From Deferribacterales bacterium Deferri_01 (lineage in GTDB: Bacteria; Chrysiogenota; Deferribacteres; Deferribacterales; Geovibrionaceae), in the NCBI GenBank assembly GCA_001603805.1, contig LUZY01000006.1:1-64000 (forward strand): a stretch of 64,000 nucleotides of DNA, in the 5' to 3' direction. The notes beneath the pieces were generated by a model. The model did no database searches, was not told the DNA's origin, and saw only the letters and a program-made list of their open reading frames with translations. Numbering within the stretch: the first letter of the stretch is position 1; each line of letters begins with the position of its first letter. Below are positions 1 through 5,660 of the stretch, piece by piece. The position numbers and the translations under genes are program-made.

Positions 1-58
1 GACCAATTGTTCCTACGTTGACGTGGGGCTTCGTTCTAGCAAACTTAGCTTTAGCCAT
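1..58 (-). CDS. tuf: Elongation factor Tu, N-terminal fragment
   Basis: This is the first 19 codons of elongation factor Tu, running off the left edge of the window. The minus-strand translation begins MAKAKFARTKPHVNVGTIG, the standard bacterial EF-Tu amino terminus just before the GTP-binding P-loop. A good ribosome binding site (AGGAGG) lies a few bases upstream of the ATG at 58. The gene is the last member of a tRNA-tuf operon, with four tRNA genes directly upstream on the same strand. EF-Tu delivers aminoacyl-tRNA to the ribosome. Identity is secure although most of the gene lies outside the window. Confidence 0.96.
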   Translation of the reverse strand, partial: MAKAKFARTKPHVNVGTIG

Positions 59-80
59 CTGGTCTCCTCCTGAATTTAAA

Positions 81-154
<74 letters not shown>

Positions 155-216
155 GTCAAAACGCAAAAAAGGGGCGAACTGGTACGGTGTCGCCGCCTTT
201 GAAAGCACTAGAAAAA

Positions 217-290
217 AGCGGGTAACGGGACTTGAACCCGTGACCCTCAGCTTGGAAGGCTGATGCTCTAGCCAACTGAGCTACACCCGC
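217..290 (-). tRNA. tRNA-Gly (anticodon TCC)
   Basis: The minus strand shows the acceptor stem GCGGGTG-type pairing, a D arm with TAGCTCAGTTGG, the anticodon loop CTTCCAA and the T arm GGGTTCAAGTCCC. It is the third tRNA of the tRNA-tuf operon. Confidence 0.95.
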
Positions 291-337
291 ATATTGGCAT
301 ATATACCCACGGAACAACCCGTAGGAAAAAAAAGAAG

Positions 338-420
338 TGGGGAGAGGAGGATTCGAACCTCCGAAGTCTTACGACAACAGGTTTACAGCCTGCCCCCTTT
401 GGCCGCTTGGGTATCTCCCC
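338..420 (-). tRNA. tRNA-Tyr (anticodon GTA)
   Basis: The minus strand starts GGGGAGATACCCAAGCGG and ends in the matching CTCCCC acceptor strand. The anticodon loop is CTGTAAA and there is a long variable arm, as expected for a bacterial class II tRNA-Tyr. It is second in the operon. Confidence 0.95.
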
Positions 421-542
421 TTCTTATATTTTAAAATTTATGCCGCCCCGATAGAAGCGGCTTAAATCGACCGTCTTACTCAGACAACCGATTACTAAAG
501 CCTTGTTTATAAGAGCCGGGCGTAACCCGGCTCTTCAAGTGA

Positions 543-615
543 AGCTGGTGATAGGAATTGAACCCACAACCTACTGATTACAAGTCAGTTGCTCTACCGA
601 TTGAGCTACACCAGC
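543..615 (-). tRNA. tRNA-Thr (anticodon TGT)
   Basis: The minus strand shows acceptor GCTGGTG paired with CACCAGC, D arm TAGCTCAATCGG, anticodon loop CTTGTAA and T arm GGGTTCAATTCC. It is the first gene of the operon, giving the order Thr(TGT)-Tyr-Gly-Thr(GGT)-tuf, the same as thrU-tyrU-glyT-thrT-tufB of Escherichia coli. Confidence 0.95.
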
Positions 616-632
616 GTCTTTAGCGAAGTGAG

Positions 633-661
633 AGCATATATAAGAGAGCGTTTATTGTCAA
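633..661 (-). promoter_or_regulatory. Sigma-70 promoter of the tRNA-tuf operon
   Basis: On the minus strand a perfect TTGACA (656-661) is followed after exactly 17 bases by TATGCT (633-638), about 18 bases before the first tRNA. Position, spacing and strength fit a stable-RNA promoter. No start site has been measured. Confidence 0.8.
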
Positions 662-841
662 GTATTTTTTTGACATTTTTACAGCTCTTTTTCTTACGAA
701 CTTCCAAGCCGAAACAAGTGATGCCGCTTGAGAAATCCCCCTGACCGCTCTTAGGTTTCGGGAAGGAAAATATTGCATATACTTTTATCTTTGTCAATCT
801 ACTATTTTATGCTTTTTAAGAAAAAATTCAGGCAGCGCTTT

Positions 842-1684
842 TTACTGTTTTTTTTCGGCAAAACCACTGGTGGAATACACTCTTCCTTTTTCATTGATGA
901 AATACTCCCCACCGTAAGGATCAACAGGCACAACGGTTATCACACCTTTAGCCTTTAGCTCATCAACTCCTGAAGGTACGGTGAAATATTTTTCTTTGTA
1001 AATTCTCACTGCCTTTTCCAACTCTATTGCTCTCTGTAAGGCAATAAGTCTTTTTTCATACATTGCACGGACATTTTCATTGCCTGTGTGATTAAGCATA
1101 TCCAACAAGAAAGCTGCTGCGGTTTCATGTCTGCCGGAGTCATATGCAAGCCTTGCGGCAAGGTTGGCATAAAAAGGCGGCGCACCTTTAATTTTGGCTG
1201 CCTGCCCTATGTACTCCGATGCTTTTGCACTGTCTTTAAGGAAATAATAATAGATAAAACCAAGATTAAAAAGAAGCCTGTGGCTTTCCGGTCTCTTTTC
1301 TATACCTTTCTCAAGAATCTTCACGGCCGCCTCAGGACGGTTTGCGCTCCACGCAAGAGTTAACGAGGCAAAGTAATATGTGTCATAGAAATAAGGGTCA
1401 AGCTCTGAGGATGCCTTCACATTAGCCTCAAACCAGTCCCAATCCTGTCCTTTGATAATACCTCTGTCCTGAAGCATCTTCCCTACATAAAATATTGCGG
1501 AAAGCAGGCGGCTGTCTGCGGCAAGTCCTTTAAATTCAAGAGAGGTAAAACGTAAAAGCCTGCCTGAAACAGCTATATCACGCTCAAACTTTGAGTCGAA
1601 ATCGGCTTTATTGGTAATAAAAGCTCCGCTTAACCATATATGCAGGGGAATAAGAAGGCAGAGAAGCCCCAATGAGATTCTCAC
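842..1684 (-). CDS. TPR-repeat protein of the pilin/ABC operon
   Basis: This 280-residue protein starts with a single hydrophobic segment (about residues 3-22) that is a membrane anchor or signal peptide. A helical region follows with TPR-like repeats (about residues 85-180). The last 50 residues look like the C-terminal part of a type II secretion/type IV pseudopilin: a PVDPYGGEYFI stretch followed by a short strand-turn-strand. The start overlaps the stop of the ABC permease by 4 bases (ATGA), so the two are translationally coupled in an operon that begins with pilA. The family's function is unknown to me. By position I infer a role in pilin handling or in the ABC transporter's work. As I recall, a comparable ABC/TPR set lies beside pilA in Geobacter, which should be verified. 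Confidence 0.75.
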   Translation of the reverse strand: MRISLGLLCLLIPLHIWLSGAFITNKADFDSKFERDIAVSGRLLRFTSLEFKGLAADSRLLSAIFYVGKMLQDRGIIKGQDWDWFEANVKASSELDPYFYDTYYFASLTLAWSANRPEAAVKILEKGIEKRPESHRLLFNLGFIYYYFLKDSAKASEYIGQAAKIKGAPPFYANLAARLAYDSGRHETAAAFLLDMLNHTGNENVRAMYEKRLIALQRAIELEKAVRIYKEKYFTVPSGVDELKAKGVITVVPVDPYGGEYFINEKGRVYSTSGFAEKKQ

Positions 1685-2469
1685 GGGAACTCCTTACGCT
1701 CAAAAATTATCCCTGCCAGAAGAAGCAGAACAGCGGAATACACCAAAGCATATGCAATTGACCCGAAATATATTCCCGCAGGAGGCATTATTCCGTTTGC
1801 GGCAACCGTTTTGAAATCCAGAGATGAGAAATCCGGCACAATATACTTAACAATATTAAGAAAACCGGCAATAGCCGAGTAGGTTTCCGATGATGAAACA
1901 TAGCTCAGCACCTCCCCCAGACTCTGTCCTGCTATATATATAAGGATAGAGAACACCAGAGTCGTAAACGAAGCTGTGACGAATGAGCTGAAAAAGATAA
2001 TGACGGTATTGAGAAAGATACACTTAATCAGATCTGCAAAAGCTGCAAGAGCATATGCGCCCCACGAAAAGTTTTTAAAATATGCAGGGATTGACGCCTT
2101 CATAAGCAGTATAGGGATATGGGTAAGCAGAAAAATAATGATATAAGCACATATTATAAGGAGTGCAAGCCCTGCAAACTTACCGAATATATAGCCTCTG
2201 CGGGAGATATTGCGCCCAAGAACAAAATATATTGTGCGCCTGTCCAGATCCTTGGCGATCAAACCCACAGAGACGGAAAAGCTTATCAGAAGCCCGGCTA
2301 GAGACATTGCGCTCAGATTAAAATCCGCTACAACCTTGCCCAGATCCTGCATAAAAAACTGTGAGAAAATGGTGCTTAAAAACATGATAATAATGGCAAA
2401 AACAAAAATCGCATAAAGAACTCTGTTCCGTACGCCCTCAAGAAAAGTTATAAAGCATACCTGTCTCAT
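1681..2469 (-). CDS. ABC-2 type transporter permease beside pilA
   Basis: This 262-residue integral membrane protein has about six hydrophobic segments: near residues 13-40, 55-72, 95-120, 140-165, 170-190 and 235-258. It fits the ABC-2 permease family. It overlaps the upstream ATPase gene by 4 bases and the downstream TPR gene by 4 bases, so the three are one translation-coupled unit. Myxococcus xanthus type IV pili need an ABC transporter (PilH/PilI), and the location just after pilA suggests a similar role here. The substrate is not known. No frameshift or truncation is visible. Confidence 0.85.
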   Translation of the reverse strand: MRQVCFITFLEGVRNRVLYAIFVFAIIIMFLSTIFSQFFMQDLGKVVADFNLSAMSLAGLLISFSVSVGLIAKDLDRRTIYFVLGRNISRRGYIFGKFAGLALLIICAYIIIFLLTHIPILLMKASIPAYFKNFSWGAYALAAFADLIKCIFLNTVIIFFSSFVTASFTTLVFSILIYIAGQSLGEVLSYVSSSETYSAIAGFLNIVKYIVPDFSSLDFKTVAANGIMPPAGIYFGSIAYALVYSAVLLLLAGIIFERKEFP

Positions 2470-3314
2470 CGCACAGCCTCTTCAAATATACGCTCCAATG
2501 CGTTGTCAGCAGACTTCACAGTCACAGCGTTAAATCCTTTCAATTTCATGCTTTCAATAAAACTGACGATATCCGCTGAATCAACAAATACACCAACTGT
2601 CTGATCATATTCCGCAATTTGCATTTCCCTGACAGCCTCTTTCAGGCTTTCAGATTTTTCAAAGAATACTTCAGTCTGTTTGGAAGCCAGCAGAAGTTCT
2701 TCCCTTGTAAACATGCGGACTATTTTTCCTTTATTCATTATCGCAGCCGTATCACAAAGCCTCTCCACATCGCTTAATATATGAGAGCAGAAAAGCACGG
2801 TAGCCCCTTTCTCTTTCAGTTCAGTGAGGAGGTCAAAAACCATGCGTCGACCAAGGGGGTCAAGCCCGCTCATTGGTTCATCGAGAATCACAAGCTCCGG
2901 CTCATGGATTAGAGCGGCGGCAATGCCCGAACGCTGAACCATGCCCTTTGAAAAAGTGCGGAGCTGCTTATCAAGATTTTCAGCCATCCCTACCCTTTCC
3001 GCCATGTGATTAATACGCTCTTTGACACGGTCTTTAATGCCTGATGATGAAAGAGAAAAAGCGAGAAGTTCTTTCAAAGTAAGATAATCATAGTAGTATG
3101 GATTTTCCGGCAGATAACCAATATTGGTGCTGTCTACAATGACATTGCCGGATGTGGGGCGTATAAAGCCAAGAATGGTTTTGATCGTGGTGGATTTACC
3201 CGCACCATTGAGACCGAGAAGAGCAAAAACCTTGCCCTTTTTCACTTCAAAACTGATGCCGTCCACAGCGGTTTTCTTCTTAATACGTTTTACAAGGGAA
3301 TCTATCTTTATCAT
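2466..3314 (-). CDS. ABC transporter ATP-binding protein beside pilA
   Basis: This ABC ATPase of about 282 residues energises the adjacent permease. It shows a Walker A GLNGAGKST near residues 34-42, a divergent signature SKGMVQR (serine-lysine instead of serine-glycine), and a Walker B LVILDEP followed by the D-loop GLDP. The last 60-70 residues are a family-specific tail typical of ABC-2 export ATPases. I chose the ATG at 3314 (MIKIDSL); an in-frame ATG at 3329 is a possible alternative, and neither has a strong ribosome binding site. The gene follows pilA after a hairpin terminator, so it may be made at a lower level than the pilin. PilH-like function is inferred from position only. Confidence 0.87.
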   Translation of the reverse strand: MIKIDSLVKRIKKKTAVDGISFEVKKGKVFALLGLNGAGKSTTIKTILGFIRPTSGNVIVDSTNIGYLPENPYYYDYLTLKELLAFSLSSSGIKDRVKERINHMAERVGMAENLDKQLRTFSKGMVQRSGIAAALIHEPELVILDEPMSGLDPLGRRMVFDLLTELKEKGATVLFCSHILSDVERLCDTAAIMNKGKIVRMFTREELLLASKQTEVFFEKSESLKEAVREMQIAEYDQTVGVFVDSADIVSFIESMKLKGFNAVTVKSADNALERIFEEAVR

Positions 3315-3353
3315 AAGCGGATTATACATCAAACTTATGACGGCAGAAACAAA

Positions 3354-3384
3354 AAAAGCCGACCGGATAAACCAGTCGGCTTTT
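3354..3384 (-). terminator. Hairpin terminator after pilA
   Basis: AAAAGCCGAC pairs with GTCGGCTTTT around an 11-base loop, with a U-run on the minus strand. It sits between the pilA stop and the ABC ATPase gene. It could let pilin transcripts greatly outnumber transcripts that read into the ABC/TPR genes. Confidence 0.85.
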
Positions 3385-3406
3385 GGGAATTTAAACTAAG
3401 TAAGTG

Positions 3407-3865
3407 TTAAGGAGCAGCAGGGGCATCGCAGTCGGATACGGTATCGCCTCTGGACACGTTGTCATCAACATTAATAGTAGAGCTGTCTGAATCAGAAGAA
3501 TAGCAGTTATCTCCCTGAGTATGCTTTGTAACAGCAGCGTAGCTAATATTATTAGTACCTGCAGCAGTAACAATACCAACACCGGAAGAAAGCGTCATAT
3601 TATCTTCCTCACCATTTGTGCTGTTAAGAGTTATTTCACCAACAGCTGCAGCTATTGCATCAGGGTATTCCTGATAGTCGGCAAAGTAACCTTCAAAAGC
3701 CGTCTGAACATTTCTCAAGTCAGACTGAGCAGCAGAGTTATAAGCTCTTGTACGGTATTTGGAGAACTGGGGAATTGCGATAGCAGCAAGAATACCAATG
3801 ATTGCAACAACAACCAGAAGCTCGATAAGTGTAAAACCTTTTTTGTTCTTTTCGATCCTCATCAT
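3407..3865 (-). CDS. pilA: Type IV pilin, Geobacter-like
   Basis: This is a 152-residue prepilin. A 10-residue leader (MMRIEKNKKG) is followed by the prepilin peptidase site G/F and the hydrophobic helix FTLIELLVVVAIIGILAAIA with the conserved Glu5. The start at 3865 is fixed by AGGAGGTA five bases upstream. Counting from the mature Phe1, aromatic residues fall at 1, 24, 27, 32, 47, 50, 51, 54 and 57. This includes the six aromatic positions of the short Geobacter sulfurreducens PilA plus three more. Unlike that 61-residue pilin, this one has a C-terminal domain of about 80 residues rich in Ser, Thr and Asp, with two Cys (a likely disulfide loop). Assembly motor genes are not adjacent; an ATPase/platform pair lies at 43423-46274. 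Confidence 0.93.
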   Translation of the reverse strand: MMRIEKNKKGFTLIELLVVVAIIGILAAIAIPQFSKYRTRAYNSAAQSDLRNVQTAFEGYFADYQEYPDAIAAAVGEITLNSTNGEEDNMTLSSGVGIVTAAGTNNISYAAVTKHTQGDNCYSSDSDSSTINVDDNVSRGDTVSDCDAPAAP

Positions 3866-4122
3866 AAGGATACCTCCTGAAGTAGAAAAAATGTCTTTTG
3901 GACACATAATTTCGCTTTTAAAAAGCAACTTCTAAAAACAGTCTACCACAAAATTATCCATAGAACAGGTTTTATGCAAGTTAATTTTCACACCATTAGC
4001 TTTTAACACACTAAGTTCCTCTGTCAGCAATACTCTGAGGCTGAAAAAAAATTGTAAAACATTCATAGAAAAATAATATTTCAGAAAAAATATAATTTAT
4101 TAAATATGTAATTATCAAAACC
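3866..4122. other. Gene-free AT-rich region between pilA and tRNA-Leu
   Basis: No credible gene is present. The part nearest 3865 is the leader of pilA (minus strand) with its ribosome binding site at 3871-3878. I looked for a sigma-54 promoter ahead of pilA, as pilA has in several bacteria, and found GG and GC elements only at wrong spacing. The remainder is very AT-rich and leads into the tRNA-Leu promoter. Confidence 0.6.
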
Positions 4123-4151
4123 TTGACAGTTTTTTAAGAGAAACATAGAAT
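4123..4151 (+). promoter_or_regulatory. Sigma-70 promoter of tRNA-Leu
   Basis: TTGACA (4123-4128), a 17-base spacer and TAGAAT (4146-4151) end 18 bases before the tRNA-Leu gene. The match to consensus is strong. Confidence 0.85.
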
Positions 4152-4169
4152 ACGCATCCTTCATATAAA

Positions 4170-4253
4170 GCCGAAATGGTGGAATAGGTAGACGCAGCGG
4201 ACTCAAAATCCGCAGTCCGCAAGGGCGTGGGGGTTCGAGTCCCCCTTTCGGCA
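4170..4253 (+). tRNA. tRNA-Leu (anticodon CAA), island insertion site
   Basis: The acceptor stem GCCGAAA pairs with TTTCGGC. The D arm is GGTGGAATAGGTAGAC, the anticodon loop CTCAAAA gives CAA, there is a long variable arm, and the T arm is GGGGTTCGAGTCCCC. The last 19 bases plus 4 flanking bases recur at 24333-24355, so this gene's 3' end is the attachment site of the following island. The tRNA itself is intact. Confidence 0.96.
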
Positions 4254-4257
4254 CTCT
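4235..4257 (+). repeat. Left attachment repeat (attL) of the island
   Basis: This 23-bp sequence begins TCGAGTCCCC and ends CGGCACTCT. It covers the 3' end of tRNA-Leu, and an exact copy lies at 24333-24355. Integration into tRNA 3' ends by tyrosine recombinases creates this pattern, and an integrase remnant lies directly inside. Confidence 0.9.
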
Positions 4258-4302
4258 TTTTATATTCCTAGAAGATTTTAATATTTCCAAAATTACTAAT
4301 AA

Positions 4303-4655
4303 TTACTTATATATCTAACATTTATATTTCCTAGCGGTTTTAAATACTTTCGTATGGACTACCGCTTTGCTAGTAAAAGAAAGACACTGTCACTTGGTGT
4401 ATACCCTGAAATATCTCTCAAAGAAGCCCGTATAAAAAGAGATGAAGCAAGAAGGATGATTTCAGAAGGTGCAGACCCATTAATGTTGAAAAAAATCAAT
4501 AAGATTACTCTTCAGACAAGACAACCAAGAAACTTTTAGTATCTTTTCAAAGAAATGGTTCGATAATTATAAAGATTGATGAACGATAAAACATGGAGAA
4601 CGGAAATGTAGAAGACTAGAGATTCATACCCTGCCCTATATAAGCAATATGCAAT
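4303..4655 (+). pseudogene. Remnant of a P4-type tyrosine integrase
   Basis: Reading across several frames gives pieces of one integrase. An opening FPSGFKYFRMDYRF piece runs into KRKTLSLGVYPEISLKEAR, the hallmark of the N-terminal DUF4102 domain. After stops and frame changes come KKWFDNYKD and then RRLEIHTLPYISN, the start of the core-binding domain. The first 35-40 residues and the whole catalytic domain (the R-H-R-Y residues) are missing; intact relatives have about 400 residues. Its place right beside the tRNA attachment site is where the island's integrase should be. It cannot be functional. Confidence 0.82.
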
Positions 4656-4666
4656 AAAAATAATCA

Positions 4667-5082
4667 CTCCGCCAGTTTATTACAGAAAAACTCGTTTACG
4701 GGTAAACCTTCAAATCTAGGGCTGAATGGTTTGACTATGTGAGTACTTAGTGAGTTACCAAGCGGTAGGTATAATTTTCATTTTGATAGACGTCTCCGCC
4801 TGAGCACCTGTCAGACAAAGGCGGTACATGTCGTTTTCTGCCGATGTCTGTTCAAGCTTTACTATCAGCTGAAGAATATCTTTATCATTCAGGGAGAAAG
4901 CTTTCAAAGAATATTCTGGATTCAGTCACTTCGAACAATTTTTCTTTTATGGTCAGAATGAGCGACAGACCAGTAAGGCTGTACGCTTCGTCATATTCAA
5001 ATAGCATATCAACGCCTGTATTGATAAGGTTTCCAGCTTTTGCATACTCCCCTTTTACCTCGATGTAAATGTTAATGGTCCA
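4667..5082 (-). pseudogene. Decayed hipA-like kinase toxin gene
   Basis: Directly after the hipB-like gene, minus-strand frames encode hipA fragments in the correct order. These are INIYIEVKGEYAKAG, then FEYDEAYSLTGLSL and ESRIFFESFLPE, then RLCLTGAQAETS, and finally STHIVKPFSPRFEGLPVNEF. These match the N-terminal half of HipA kinases (the FEY, FFEGLLPE, LAGAQ and THIxKPxxxRFxG regions). Stops interrupt the frame, the start codon is lost to a frameshift, and the C-terminal half with the kinase active site is absent. The remnant ends within a few bases of the integrase remnant, so one deletion may have removed the ends of both genes. Confidence 0.78.
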
Positions 5083-5292
5083 TTATTCATCACCAACGTA
5101 ATTGGAGATCCCTACGTACCTGAGTAGCTTGATTACTTTGCCAATCTGCGCAGTAGGTTTCCCACGCTCCACTGAGGAAACTGTGCGGTTTACCCCTGCG
5201 CCCTCAGCAAATTCCTTCTGATTAAGCCCCTGCCCTTCCCTCTTTTGTTTGAGCAGTTGTCCTGTCTCTTCAATATCTGATATTTTCTCCAT
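5083..5292 (-). CDS. HipB-like XRE-family antitoxin/regulator
   Basis: This 69-residue DNA-binding protein is a single Cro/C1-type helix-turn-helix. The core is LLKQKREGQGLNQKEFAEGAGVNRTVSSVERGKP, written here only as its role: helix 2 and the recognition helix fall at about residues 23-45. I chose the ATG at 5292 (MEKISD), which gives the usual HipB length; longer in-frame starts exist but lack a better ribosome binding site. In intact hipBA operons HipB represses the operon and neutralises HipA. Here the hipA that follows is destroyed, so this is an orphan antitoxin or stand-alone repressor. The reading frame itself is intact. Confidence 0.75.
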   Translation of the reverse strand: MEKISDIEETGQLLKQKREGQGLNQKEFAEGAGVNRTVSSVERGKPTAQIGKVIKLLRYVGISNYVGDE

Positions 5293-5402
5293 ATTAATTA
5301 CTGTTAGAGAACTAAACATAACCTCAAGTATTTCTTTTTTTTCATATGTTACCAATTTGGCAGAGTTATCATTTGAATTAGATTAAATAAAAGGAGAATG
5401 GT

Positions 5403-5660
5403 ATGGTTAAAATTAAAATTATTAATGATGTTCCGAAAAGGATAATTGATAAAGCTCGAATGCTTATACATTTATCAAAAAATATGAACACTAATTGGCG
5501 AAAAATTTCAGGATTGACGCAAGCAAAATCCTACAAACTAAACAATAACTACAGAATGCTTGTTTTTAACGAAACTGTTTTTATTGGATCTCATGACAGT
5601 TATATTCGCATAATAAACTCATTAAAAAAACGTAATCTTGGGTGTAATTATGGAAAATAG
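5403..5660 (+). CDS. Small RelE/ParE-like protein (tentative)
   Basis: This 85-residue basic protein has a good ribosome binding site (AAAGGAG) before the ATG at 5403. The order of features resembles RelE/ParE-superfamily toxins: an N-terminal helix with VPKRIIDKARML, a WRKISGL turn, then strands in SYKLNNNYRMLVF and VFIGSHDSYIRII. The pattern 'xYRMLV...xHDxY' is common in such folds. The similarity is weak and judged by eye. Its last 11 bases overlap the start of the large TPR-containing gene downstream, which indicates translational coupling. No classical antitoxin lies beside it; the downstream gene is far too large for one. Base composition is strongly AT-rich. Confidence 0.55.
   Translation: MVKIKIINDVPKRIIDKARMLIHLSKNMNTNWRKISGLTQAKSYKLNNNYRMLVFNETVFIGSHDSYIRIINSLKKRNLGCNYGK

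Noticed and set aside
3880-4000. Sigma-54 promoter ahead of pilA
   Set aside because: TGG and TTGC elements exist on the minus strand but are 16-20 bases apart instead of 11.
4081-4290. Open frame on the minus strand across tRNA-Leu with a RVPKGGLEPP-like sequence
   Set aside because: This peptide is the well-known antisense translation of a tRNA T arm and acceptor; the frame is a shadow of the tRNA gene.
4844-5068. Plus-strand 74-codon frame in the island
   Set aside because: The minus strand here carries HipA motifs in the right order after hipB; the plus-strand frame is its shadow.
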